Below, piece by piece: positions 11,361 to 22,861 of a DNA stretch of 64,000 bases (position 1 is the first letter of the stretch; each line of letters opens with the position of its first letter). The notes below the pieces were generated by a model that saw nothing but the letters and a program-made list of their open reading frames with translations, searched no databases and was not told the DNA's origin. The position numbers and the translations under genes were made by a program. Origin of the DNA: Talinum fruticosum (Eukaryota > Streptophyta > Magnoliopsida > Caryophyllales > Talinaceae); the NCBI GenBank assembly GCA_021018815.1, contig JAITYX010000009.1, positions 4,094,501-4,158,500 on the forward strand. Reading direction: 5' to 3'.

Positions 11361-12963
11361 TCGGTGCATGGCTCCAACTAGGAAGGTGGGGATTTCGAGT
11401 AGAGGCGGAGGTGCGCCGGCGCCGATAAGACCTTGACGATGTGCTTGAGCGTGGCGAAGGGAGAACCGGAATAGTTCGCAGGGGCTCGCCTCGAGGGGCT
11501 GACCCGGAGATAGTGGATCGAGAGGTTCTTCCCTTGGGACCTCGAGGGCTGGAGGGGCTGCTCCGGCCGACTCGCCGGAGGAGCGAGATCTTCGACCCAC
11601 TCGGACTCGCCGTCCGAGCCGAGTACAGCAATTTGAGCTTGGGGAGCAAGTAGCCACGGCCTCTTCTTCCCTTTGTCCGGAAGGGCCTCGCTTCAGCCGC
11701 AGGTTCCTCGCGTCCTCCGCTGCATCTCGTAGCTTCTTCCTCTCGCTTCCTCGGCTTCCTCGCTCTCCGAGGAGGTCGGCCTGGGCTCGAAGACGCCTCG
11801 GATGGGTCCGAGTCATCCGGGTCCCGAGCCGCCTTGGACCGTCGCTCTCGAGGAGCTCAGCCAGCTCTTCTCGCTCCTTAACCAGCTCTCTCATCTCAAG
11901 AACGAGAGACCGTCGCTCTCGGATTTGGGACTCGACCAGTCTTTTGGTTGATGGTCGACCCCGAAGAACGGACTTGAAACCCCGAGCATGTCTCCGAAAT
12001 CGGAGGACACAGAGGTGATCTTGTCCATGAAGACAGGAGACAAGAGGGCGGAGAGAGTTTTGGAAGCACCGGAGGTGAAGGCACCACCAGTGAAGAGGGA
12101 AGAGAAAGAGGGGTGGATTTCCGAGTCCGAGGTGGAGAAGGAGGCCTCGCCTCCGAGTTGTGAACCCGGACACCGGGGTTAGTTTCCTGGTATCCGTACC
12201 CTCGGAGTTCCTTCTTGCCGACCACAATGGCCGCCTCGCACACCGCGTTAGGGTCGAGGGAAGAGGAACTTGGAATTGTTTGAATACAAGGGTGAGAAGA
12301 GCACCGAAAGGAAGGGAGGTGTTCTTCTTGCTCGGAGTCGAGCCGGCACAGCGGCCATTTGTTCAATGATGGAGGGAAGAGGTCGACTTCGTATCCCTCC
12401 GGGATATCGAAGAGGGCTTTGAGGTGCTTGGAGTTGGGGTTCTCCTTGCTAGAATGCTCGTGAGAAGAAGGTTCTCATCAGCAGAAACACGAAGTCCGGC
12501 TTCGACTTCAACCGAGTCACGTAAAAGTTCTTTCCGGACCCGGGAATTCTTTAGCGTACTTTTCAAAGAAGTCGTCGGCGACTTCAGTGAAGGGGATAGG
12601 GTTGCTGTTCAAGAAGAGAGAAGAGACTTTGAACAGACGGTGAAGGAGGGAGGTGTTGATACTGAACAAGTAATGTTCCGAACCCGAGAGGTTAGAACAT
12701 TTTCTGAGTGGGTGAGATGAGTATAAAACTCGAAACAAGTTCAGGATAGATGAACTCGCCGAAGCACAAGAAAGGGTAGACTCCGGTGGTTTGGATATTG
12801 GACAACCAGGAGAATTTGGTTGTTGGGAAGAACTTGTCGTCCAGATAGCAAGATGTCGGGTGACAACGGGTTTAGAAGGGGTTGAGCTTTCCGGCTTGTT
12901 GGTGCGAGGCTTCTTAGAGGATGAAGAAACCCGAAAGTCGGGATGGTTTCCTCTTTTAGGCAT
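11361..12963 (-). pseudogene. Extra 3' ORF (ORF2, 'env-like' position), unit 1
   Basis: Lies between the RNase H end (13604) and the 3' LTR, same strand as gag-pol. The ATG at 12963 opens a basic, Ser/Pro-rich N-terminus (MPKRGNHPDFRVSSSSKKPR). Motifs reappear in alternate frames: FTEVADDFFEKYAKEF, then NSKHLKALFDIPEGYEVDLF, then a charged coiled-coil-like stretch SLVLEMRELVKEREELAELL (about 11930-11865) and an acidic Pro-rich C-terminus. Total span is about 530 codons, but frameshifts break it. I cannot name a domain with confidence and see no convincing signal peptide or membrane segment. Position and layout match the additional 3' ORF of Sireviruses, often called env-like; the function is unknown. 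The end is approximate because unit 1 lacks the TGA seen in units 2-4. Confidence 0.6.
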
Positions 12964-13205
12964 GGTGAGAGATGAAAAATGAAACTTTTCGAGAGAAAAA
13001 GAAAGAGAAAGAGGTGTAGAAGAGAAGAAAACGAAATTGGTAGAAGAGAGAGAGATGAGCAGTTGAAAACTTACGAGAGAGAGAGAGAGCTTCTTCGACG
13101 TCCGCGGACGATCGTGGAACACTATTCACGTAGTATGCTTCCGCGAGAGGGTTTCGTTTGAGAGGGAAGGAGTTTTAGAATACCGAGATGAAGACGGATA
13201 GTCAT

Positions 13206-13213
13206 TATTTATA
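13206..13213 (-). promoter_or_regulatory. Internal TATA-like box upstream of ORF2, unit 1
   Basis: TATAAATA on the minus strand, 243 bp before the ORF2 ATG, in a non-coding gap of about 640 bp. It lies inside an inverted repeat ggatagt...actatcc (13196-13240). It is conserved in all four units. Downstream, in transcript direction, are a CT-rich leader and a gtaagt that could be a splice donor (about 13070). Confidence 0.45.
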
Positions 13214-13603
13214 GTGAGTACGCGCGCCCGTTCACTATCCGTTAAGTAACTCCGTTCCGACTCAGCCCGTCCATCGATGATTAATGCCCGGTGTGACGGT
13301 TCTTCTTCAACGGTTGAGATATCGGTGGTTTAAAATCTGCGGTTAAGATCTCGATCGCAGCGCTCGAGAAAGAGAGAGAAAACGGGTTTGAAATTATAAT
13401 CCGAAACTCTCCACTGTTCTAGAGATAGCTTCAGAAAATTTGATGTCCAAATTTCTCTTACGTCCGAGTTTGACTCGAAAAGTTTCGAGTGACTCGAAAC
13501 ACAGAAATAACTATCAGCCCAAGTATCACGTGATCAACCGAACCGATGGTTATTAACAATGAAAGCACAAGGCACGTAAATATTCACGAATCATAACACA
13601 AAA

Positions 13604-16600
13604 CTAAGCATTTAACATACCAAGCTCATTTCGAATAAAACAGAATTGATCTTCACTAAGAGGCTTAGTAAAGATATCAGCTAATTGAAGATTAGTAGGA
13701 ATGAACTCAAGTGTAATATCACCCTTTTCCGAGTGATCGCGTAAGAAGTGATACCCGACTTCAATATGCTTTGTTTTTGAGTGCCGGACAGATTCTTAGT
13801 GATACCGATTGCGCTTTGATTATCACACTTGATTGGGACTGAGTTGAGAGATAGTTCAAGGTCCTTCAAGTGTTGTTTTATCCAGAGAATCCGAGCGCAA
13901 CAAGCTCCAGCGGCAATATATTCAGCTTCGCAGCTTGATAGAGCTACCGAGTTTTGCTTCTTTGAGTGCCAGGATACTAGGGATTGACCCGTAAATTGGC
14001 AAGCTCCGGATGTGCTCTTTCGATCAACTTTGTATCCCGCATAGTCCGCGTCCGAGTACCCGAGTCGAGTCGGCTTCGAGTCTCCGGAGTACCATAGTCC
14101 TAGATTCCGAGTGCCTCGCAAGATATCTCGAATATTCTCTTCACCGCAGTGAGATGTGATTCTTTTGGATTAGCTTGAAATCGTGCACATAAGCAAACAC
14201 CGAACATTATATCTCGGTCCGCTTGAAGTAAGATATAGCAGTGATCCAATCATACCCCGATAGAGTTTCGATCTACCGCTTTACCTGTCTCATCTCGAGT
14301 CGAGCTTTATACTCGTCGCTCATAGGAGTAGATGCGTGCTTTGCATCTTGAAGCTTATATTTCTTCAGCAGTTCCTTGGTGTATTTTGATTGATGAGCAA
14401 AGATTCCATTTTTGTCTTGTTTGATTTGTAATCCAAGGAAGAAGTTGAGTTGTCCCATCATACTCATTTGGAACTCTTGACTCATCAACTCGGAAAATTC
14501 TCGGCACGTAAATTCATTAGTAGCACCGAAAATAATATCATCAACATATATTTAAACAATGAGAAAATCTTTCCCTTTGGTCTTTATGAATAAGGTCTTG
14601 TCGATCCGACCTCTTTTAAAATTATTTTGAACCAGGAAGCCGCTCAGTCTTTCATACCAAGCTCTAGGGGCTTGCTTAAGACAATAGAGAGCCTTTTGAA
14701 GTTTGAAAACATGATTTGGAAATTCCGAGTTTTCAAAACCAAGAGGTCTGCTCGACATAGACCTCTTCTTCAATAAAACCATTGAGAAAGGCACACTTAA
14801 CATCCATTTGATATAATTTAATATGCATGCAGGATGCAAATGCCAACAAGTATTCTAATGGCTTCAATTTTAGCTACTGGGGCAAAGGTTTCCCCACAAT
14901 CAATTCCTTCTTCTTGATTGTAACCTTGAGCTACAAGTCTAGCTTTGTTTCCGACAACTATTCCACCCTCATCCAGCTTTGTTTTTGAAAACCCATTTGG
15001 TTCCTATAACCGGGTGGTCGAAGGTCGGTTGGTCGAGTCCGGACTTGGTTTCTTTCAAATTGATTCAGCTCTTCTTGCATGGCCTCTACCCATTCGGGTT
15101 CATTAAGAGCTTCTAGTGCATTTTTGGGTTCAGTTAGTGAAATGAATGCAGTGAATGCACATAGATTATGAAGAGAAGAACGAGTTCTTACCCCACTCGT
15201 TGATATCGAAATTATGTTTTCTTGGGGATGACTGGAAGTAAATTTGAACGCTTTACCGCTTCTTTGATTCACCAGTGTTTGTGGGCTGAATAGCTTGATC
15301 TTCGTAAGCTTGTTCCGAGTGATCGGCTCCATTGACTTGCTCGCTCCGAGCGACTTCTTGAGTTATTTCATTCCGAACTTCCTCGTTCGAGTGATCTCCT
15401 TCTGAGTCTTTGAAAGCTCATCTTCATCATCATCCTTTCGAGCTTCAGCTCCGAGTATGAAGATTCACTTGGTTTTTCCCTGTTCAAGCTCATCAAACAC
15501 TACGTGGATACTTTCTTCCACTTTGTTAGTTCTCTTGTTGAAGATACGGTAAGCTTTGCTATGAGAAGAGTAACCTAGAAAAATTCCTTCGTCTCGACCG
15601 AGCATCAAACTTGGTCGATGATCCTTACCATTGTTGTGGACAAAACACTTACATCCAAAAGGTCTCGAAATAGGAAATGTTTGGCTTCCTCCCTTTGTAG
15701 AGTTCATAAGGTGTTTTCTTCATAATGGGTCCGATGAGGCATCGATTGAGAGTGTAGTTGGCCGTGTTTATCGCTTCGCCCGTAAATAGTAAGGCAAGTT
15801 GTGTTCAATCATCATCGTCCTTGCTATTTCTTCAAGGGTTCTCGTTCTTTCTCTCAACTACTCCATTCTCGTTGAGGAGTTCTGGGTGCTGAGAAGTTGT
15901 GAGAAATTCCATTCTTGTCACAAAACTCGAGAATTCCGAGTAATCGAACTCCCTTCCATGGTCGGCTCGAATCTTTTGAATCCGAGTCCGGGACTCTACT
16001 TGAATCTTTCTACGGAGCTTACTCGAATTCCTTGAAGGCTTCATTCTTATGCTTAAGAAAACACACCCAGGTAAATCTTGAAAAATCATCAATGATAACA
16101 AGTATGTAAGATTTACCTCCGAGACTCTTTACAGGAATTTCACCACATAGATCCATATGCAGTAATTCAAGCACGTTGGATGTGGAAACCGTCTTCGGAG
16201 ATTTGAATGAAGATCTCGACTTGTTTCCTCTCGGTGCATGCTTCACATGCTTTATCCTTCTCAAACGTACAGCTTAGGTAATCCTCTGACTAGATGATGA
16301 GATGCAAGCTTTTTGATAGTATGCATGCTAATATGACCTAATCTACGATGCCAAGTCCAAGAATCATCTTGAAGAGATGCTTTCAAACAGATAAATTCCG
16401 ACTTGGGTCGAAAGAGGGATGATGTAGGTATTACCCGATCTCTTACCCGAAAGTTTTATCTCTTTGGTGATCTCATCCGTGATGTAGCACTTGGATTGAG
16501 TGAATTTTACCTCTTGTCCTTTGTCACAAAGCTGGGAGATGCTAAGTAAGTTGTACTTTAGTCCTTTGACAAGGTAGACTGGGCTCACCAGATCGTTTCC

Positions 16601-18614
16601 ATTACCAATCTTCCCAATGCCCACTATCTTGCCCTTGCCGTCATCACCAAAGGTCACCTTTCCTCCTTTATATGACTCCAACTCGTAAAAGAGTCCTTGG
16701 TCACCTGTCATATGTCGTGAGCATCCACCGTCCAGGTACCAATGTCCTTTTGATCTTTCTCGAGTGACCCGCAAAACAGAGATAATCTAACCCTTCTCAC
16801 TTCCTCTAACGAACCCAAGAACATTTCTTACCGTGGTCCTTTCTCGAGGAGGAAGGTGCTTTGGAACCCGCATTTGAATGACTTTGGGTTTAGTCTCGAT
16901 TCTCGAGTCTTCTTCTTAGAGAACCGAGTCTCGTGTCTCTTTCCTTTTAAAAACCTTTCCTTTTAAAACAGGAGAAAATGGTTTCCTTTTGTAGATAGGT
17001 CCGGGTTTAGTCCTCCTTTCATTTTTGTGAATGGGACCATGCTCACCTTTTGAACTTAACAGCTTCGGAATCCTTTTGAACAATTCCGAGTAAGAATTAG
17101 ATTCTTCCTCCTTGTTGAACCCAAGACCTTCTTTTCTAAAAGAGACACATTGTGAACCTAAGAGCATGTCAAGGTTCTTCCGTCCTTGAGTAAATTTTAA
17201 AACCAGATCTCGAGACTCGCAAGCTTCGTTTCAGCTTGCTCATTTTCTTTTCCGAGTAACTCGGACTCGCCTCATTAGTTTGAGCACTTGTCTTGAGTTC
17301 TCTCGAGTGTGAGTCTCAGCTTTTCCAATTCATTTTTTAAAGAAGTGCTCTTAGAGGTGATTGACTCAAGTTGCTCCTTGAAATGAAAAGAATCGGAATT
17401 GGACTTTTCTTCCAAAGTAAAGATGTATTTAGCTAAATCAACTTTGGAGAATTTGAGGAAGTAGTTTATTACCTCTTGAGGATCAGCTTCCTCATTATCT
17501 CGAGTCTCGTGTCTCGAGTCCGACTCCTTTTCGGCTTCGAGTCGCTGATTGCCATTAGACACTTTGAGTCATCTCGAATCCTCGTCGTCTTCGGATGATT
17601 CCTCATCGCTCCAAGTTGCCATCATGGCCTTTTTCTTCTTCCTCGTCCCTTCTTCGTTTTGGACAGTCCTTGACTATGTGGTCTTTGCCGCCACATTCAA
17701 AACATCCGTAATTCTTAGACAAAGATAACTTTGAGGGTGAAGAAAACTTACCTTTTCGTCTCTCTTGTCCTTTTGTAGAATTCTTCTTTTGGTCTTTTGT
17801 CCCATCTTTTGTGCTTCATCATTTTCTTGAAGCCTCTTGCAATGAGTGCCATGGGATCATCTTCCGAGTCGAGGAGCTTGGACTTGCTTCTTTGGATTCT
17901 CGAGGCTTTAAGTGCGACGTTCCTTTTGGAAGTACCCTCAAGCATCTTCTTCTTCCGGATGTATCTCATGAGTCGAAGCTTTCCAATGAGCTCGTCTCGG
18001 TTTCAAGAGTGAGAGGTTCTCGAGCTTCTTCTATGGCAAGTCACCTTAGGACCCCATCGTCTCTTGGGTAGGCTTCTGAGAATTTTTCGGCACATTTCTT
18101 CATGGGAGATCTTCTTTCCCGTGAGATTTGAGATTGTTGGTGATCTCGGTGAAGCGTATGAACATCCGAGTAATGTTCTCTTCTGGCTCCATTTTGAAAA
18201 GCTCATATTTGTGAAGATACTCGGCCGATCTTTGCTTGTCTCACCCGACTTGTACCTTCATAGGTGTTGACCAAAGTGTCCCACACCTCTTTAGCAGAGT
18301 CACAGTGCAGAGACTCGATTATATTCTTCCGAGCTTATGGCGCATATGAGGATGTTCATGGCTTTGAAGTTCTTTCGAACTTCTCTCGCTTCGCCGGCGT
18401 GAACTCAGCCTTTGTCTTTGGAAGGATTCTCGAATTCATCTCGTCTTTGTTGGAATGTAGTTTCCTTGTTGTATGATTTCCCAAACTTCTTCATCGTGAT
18501 CCATAAGGAAACATTCCATGAGCTTCTTCTAGTGACCGAAATTTGAACCTTTGAATTTTGGTGGCCTCGTTGGAAGATCTACCTTCGTCGAACTCTCCTG
18601 GTGTCTCGAGCCAT
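13604..18614 (-). pseudogene. gag-pol polyprotein, unit 1 (broken)
   Basis: The ATG near 18614 opens gag. The zinc knuckle CFECGGKDHIVKDC is at 17704-17663, followed by a Lys-rich/acidic tail and a coiled-coil linker (17562-17275). Protease lies in an open stretch 16774-16364; its active site is Asp-Gly-Gly (Asp codon 16732-16730) instead of the usual Asp-Ser/Thr-Gly. Integrase: HHCC region about 16380-16240 and core 16264-15832 with MDL, IRADHGREF and NGVVERKN, i.e. the D,D,E residues. RT occupies 14890-14480 with YVDD at 14548-14537, but a TAA (14554-14552) sits two codons before the Tyr. RNase H occupies 14121-13681 with DADYAG, CEAEY and CDNQSAI. The natural stop is at 13604. Many single-base frame breaks lie at CCGAG/CTCGAG-type sites. 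It cannot encode a full polyprotein as assembled. Confidence 0.85.
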
Positions 18615-18659
18615 CCGATCTTTAAACCTTTGGACTGTTAGATCCTTTCCGAAAGGCTA

Positions 18660-18673
18660 GGCTCGATACCAAT
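18660..18673 (-). other. PBS, unit 1
   Basis: The minus strand reads TTGGTATCGAGCC next to LTR2. It matches initiator tRNA-Met complement TGGTATCAGAGC except for one missing A, a difference shared by all units (27907-27920, 37187-37200 and 46454-46467). Confidence 0.8.
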
Positions 18674-20220
18674 TGAAGGTTTGCTCTGGGAGAGTCTCGA
18701 GTCACCCTAGAGGGGGTGAATAGGGTGATGGAAAAAGCTTTGCGAAAACACACACTTTTGTGCGTAAAAGTGACCAAGACAGTAATCCGAGTCTAAACAC
18801 GGGGTCGAAAAGATTGGACTCGTAAAGCAATGAATCGAAGAAGCAGGAGCACTAATGCCGTCTCGAGTCTAGAATGAACTCGTAAAGAGAACACGTAAAT
18901 ATTTACGTGGAAACCCTCCTGGGGCAGAAAACCACGGCCCGTGTCAATCCAGACACGAAGTCAAATCCACTATTTTGAGTCCACAAAATACCGTGAACTT
19001 GACGTAACCCGAGTTGCTCCCTTAGACAACTCTATACAGCATTTTCCTAGACTCGAAGTTACCTTATCTCGATCTAGTACTTCCTAGCTGAGATAACCCT
19101 TACAGCTAGGGACAACTAAGCCGAGTTAACCTTTACAGACTTAGTCAAGGGACCTTACAAAGAATGTAAGAAGTGTTTGTAACGAAGTACAAGACCTTAC
19201 AACTCGTAAAGTAATGAATTACAGAGTGGGAGTTGTAAGTTGAAGATTGAGAGTAAAAATACAATAACTTTGAACAAGTAAGTGTATAGACAATATGTTC
19301 TCGCAACCTTCAAGTCTTGTGAAGTGGCTTCTTCTTATAGATAAGACCAGGCAAAGTAGCCATTATTTCCATCTCGCTGACCGAGAGTCCTCTCGTGACC
19401 GTTGAGAAAGGCTTTCGAGTCACTCGTAAAGTATCCGTTGAAATATGAACGTTGGACAACGGTTTAACTCTCTTGGAAGTCCCAAAACCATTGGTTGTGT
19501 CTTGAAAACCGAGGTGAAAACCACCGTTAGGCTTGGCGTTCCAGCTTTTCCGGATATTGAAGCGCATGCCTTCCGACACAATCTTCTCGAGACTAAAGCA
19601 GGGAAGGTGAAAAGCCATATCTCGCTAGTGATTTGACGTTCGAAGCCTGGCTACTTTTGTAGTTTTGAAAAGATATCCTCGATTGAATAACCTACAAAAG
19701 TAAAACAACTTTTGGTTCTCAAAGTATAAAATACTTTGGTCCAAGGTTAGACACGTATAACAAAATAATCTTGAGAAATTACGCAATTGATTATCTCGAG
19801 TCGAAAGGAAATGGGATATTCCGAGTCTAATATCCATGATACTCGTAATTCCATATGACTTAGTCTTAAGAAAAGAAACACGTTCTACAAAGAAATATCA
19901 AAGTGAGAAAGAACTTGATATAGATTAAGCATGAAATGAACTATGAATGCCGACTATGCAAACGATAGAGTAAATAATCACAAGTCGATTCTCGAGTGAG
20001 AAAGGACTCGTAATAAAGAACAACTTTTCCGAGTCTCTAACAAAAAACGATTAAAGAGATATGTGAAGGCCGAATCGCATAGGAAGGATACTATTTAATT
20101 CAAGTATGTTTCTAAGACACAGAGAATGCCTTGGAATCAAAACTCTATATGAATGACATCGTTATACCCGATTCCTTTTGCATGACTCGTAAAGATATAG
20201 AGCAAGTGTCCGAGTCTTCA
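18674..20220 (-). repeat. LTR2 of array (1547 bp)
   Basis: Shared LTR between unit 1 (as 5' LTR) and unit 2 (as 3' LTR): PBS on its left flank, PPT on its right. Compared with LTR1 it shows many TCTCGAG for TCCGAG and ACTCGTA for ACTCGGA changes (for example 19797, 19840 and 20007). Confidence 0.95.
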
Positions 20221-20235
20221 ATCTCCCCTTTTGAT
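20221..20235 (-). other. Polypurine tract, unit 2
   Basis: Same AAAAGGGGAGAT tract as unit 1, directly against LTR2. Additional PPT-like tracts about 230-270 bp further inside (near 20448 and 20485). Confidence 0.8.
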
Positions 20236-20615
20236 GAAAGGCATTCCAAACTTAAACGTAAACTTTGTTAGAAGAAAATAGATTGATTCTCGAGTAGTTT
20301 GATAAAAAGATAAGGCATATTGAATAGATCGAGTGATATACAATATATCGAGCAAGATAAAGTATGCTTTAACTCATTAACTCGAAACGAAAGAACTCGT
20401 AAATAATGAAATGCATTAATCCATTAAAAATTTACAAGGGCAAGAAAAACTCCCCTAAACAAGACAACCAGCTTCGACTACATTTTCTCCCCTTGCCTTT
20501 CAAAGAAAAACAAGAACCAAAAAGAAAGGAGAAAAGAACAAGTAATACACATAAGTTGTCCGGACAAAAAGAAAATTTTGAAGCGTAAATTCCGGAGACA
20601 CCGAGGAATCGTGAC

Positions 20616-22219
20616 TCAGTGCATGGCTCCAACTAGGAAGGTGGGGATTTCGAGTAGAGGCGGAGGTGCGCCGGCGCCGATAAGACCTTGACGATGTGCT
20701 TGAGCGTGGCGAAGGGAGAACCGGAATAGTTCGCAGGGGCTCGCTCCGAGGGGCCGACCCGGAGATAGTGGATCGAGAGGTTCTTCCCTTGGGACCTCAG
20801 GGGCCGGAGGGGGCTCGCTCGGCCGACTCGCCGGAGGAGCGAGATCTTTCGACCCACTCGCATCGCCGTCCGAGCCGAGTACAAGCAATTTGAGCTTGGG
20901 GAGCAAGTAGCCACGGCCTCTTCTTCCCTTTGTCCGGAAGGGCCTCGCTTCACCCGCAGGTTCCTCGCGTCCTCCGCCGCATCCGTAGCTTCTTCCTCTC
21001 GCTTCCTCGGCTTCCTCGCTCTCCGAGGAGGTCGGCTCGGGCTCGAAGACGCCTCGATGGGTCTCGAGTCATCCGGTCCCGAGCCGCCTTGGACCGTCGC
21101 TCTCGAGGAGCTCAGCCAGCTCCTTCGCTCCTTAACCAGCTCTCTCATCTCAAGAACGAGAGACTGCCGCTCTCGGATTTGGGACTCGACTCGCCTTTTG
21201 GTTGATGGTCGACCCCGAAGAACGGACTTGAAACCCCGAGCATGTCTCCGAAATCGAGGACACAGAGGTGATCTTGTCCATGAAGACAGGAGACAAGAGG
21301 GCGAGAGAGAGTTTTGGAAGCACCGGAGGTGGAGGCACCACCAGGTGAAGAGGGAAGAGAAAGAGGGGTGGATTTCCGAGTCCGAGGTGGAGAAGGAGGC
21401 CTCAGCTCCGAAGTTGTGAACCTGCACACCGTGGTTAGTTTCCCGGTATCCGTACCCTCGGAGTTCCTTCTTGCCGACCACAATGGCCGCCTCGCACACC
21501 GCGTTAGGGTCGAGGGAAGAGGAACTTGGAATTGTTTGAATACAAGGGTGAGAAGAGCACCGAAAGGAAGGGAGGTGTTCTTCTTGCTCCGGAGTTGAGC
21601 CGGCACAGCGGCCATTTGTTCAATGATGGAGGGGAAGAGGTCGACTTCGTATCCCTCCGGGATATCGAAGAGGGCTTTAAGGTGCTTGGAGTTGGGGTTC
21701 TCCTTGCTAGAATGCTGTGAGAAGAAGGTTCTCATCGCCAGAAACGCGAAGTCTCGGCTTCGACTTCAACCGAGTCACGTAAAAGTTCTTTCCGGACCCG
21801 TGGAATTCTTTAGCGTACTTTTCAAAGAAGTCGTCGGCGACTTCAGTGAAGGGGATAGGGTTGCTGTTCAAGAAGAGAGAAGAGACTTTGAACAGACGGT
21901 GAAGGAGGGAGGTGTTGATACTGAACAAGTAATGTTCCGAACCCGAGAGGTTAGAACATTTTCTGAGTGGGTGAGATGAGTATAAAACTCGAAACAAGTT
22001 CAGGATAGATGAACTCGCCGAAGCACAAGAAAGGGTAGACTCCGGTGGTTTGGATATTGGACAACCAGGAGAATTTGGTTGTTGGGAAGAACTTGTCGTC
22101 CAAGCGCAAGATGTCGGGTGACAACGGGTTTAGAAGGGGTTGAGCTTTCGGCTTGTTGGTGCGAGGCTTCTTAGAGGATGAAGAAACCCGAAAGTGGGGA
22201 TGGTTTCCTCTTTAGGCAT
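20616..22219 (-). pseudogene. Extra 3' ORF (ORF2), unit 2
   Basis: The ATG at 22219 is followed by a frame break within four codons: an A-run one base shorter than in unit 1 changes MPKRG to MPKEE. The downstream motifs persist in pieces: 21997-21707 (LFSINTSLLHRLFKVS, FTEVADDFFEKYAKEF), 21735-21145 (NSKHLKALFDIPEGYEVDLF) and 20906-20616, which ends in a TGA at 20618-20616. Same position and probable role as unit 1 ORF2; no domain can be named. Confidence 0.55.
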
Positions 22220-22462
22220 GGTGAGAGATGAAAAATGAAACTTTTCGAGAGAAAAAGAAAGAGAAGGAGGTGTAGAAGAGAAGAAAACGAAATTGGTAGA
22301 AGAGAGAGAGATGAGCAATTGAAAACTTACGAGAGAGAGAGAGAGCTTCTTCGACGTCTCGCGGACGATCGTGGAACACTATTCACGTAGTATGCTTCCG
22401 CGAGAGGGTTTCGTTTGAGAGGGAAGGAGTTTTAGAATACCGAGATGAAGACGGATAGTCAT

Positions 22463-22470
22463 TATTTATA
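22463..22470 (-). promoter_or_regulatory. Internal TATA-like box upstream of ORF2, unit 2
   Basis: TATAAATA on the minus strand, same context and flanking ggatagt/actatcc repeat as in unit 1. Confidence 0.45.
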
Positions 22471-22861
22471 GTGAGTACGCGCGCCCGTTCACTATCCGTT
22501 AAGTAACTCCGTTCCGACTCAGCCCGTCCATCGATGATTAATGCCCGTGTGACGGTTCTTCTTCAACGGTTGAGATATCGAGTGGTTTAAAATCTGCGGT
22601 TAAGATCTCGATCGCAGCGCTCGAGAAAGAGAGAGAAAACGGGTTTGAAATTATAATCCGAAACTCTCCACTGTTTCTAGAGATAGCTTCGTAAAATTTG
22701 ATGTCCAAATTTCTCTTACGTCCGAGTTTGACTCGTAAAAGTTTCGAGTGACTCGAAACACAGAAATAACTATCAGCCCAAGATCACGTGATCAACCGAA
22801 CCGATGGTTATTAACAATGAAAGCACAAGGCACGTAAATATTCACGAATCATAACACAAAA

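Noticed and set aside
11179..12227. Long minus-strand Arg/Ser/Pro-rich ORFs of unit 1 taken as intact proteins
   Set aside because: Comparison of the four units shows conserved segments hopping between frames, so the long ORFs are chance or frameshifted parts of ORF2.
12424..12720. Plus-strand ORFs across ORF2 in all units
   Set aside because: Shadows of the minus-strand ORF2; no recognisable domain.
20406..20588. Short Lys-rich plus-strand ORFs repeated in every unit (also 11153, 29657 and 38936)
   Set aside because: Antisense to the non-coding region between ORF2 and the PPT of a minus-strand element; they recur only because the units recur.
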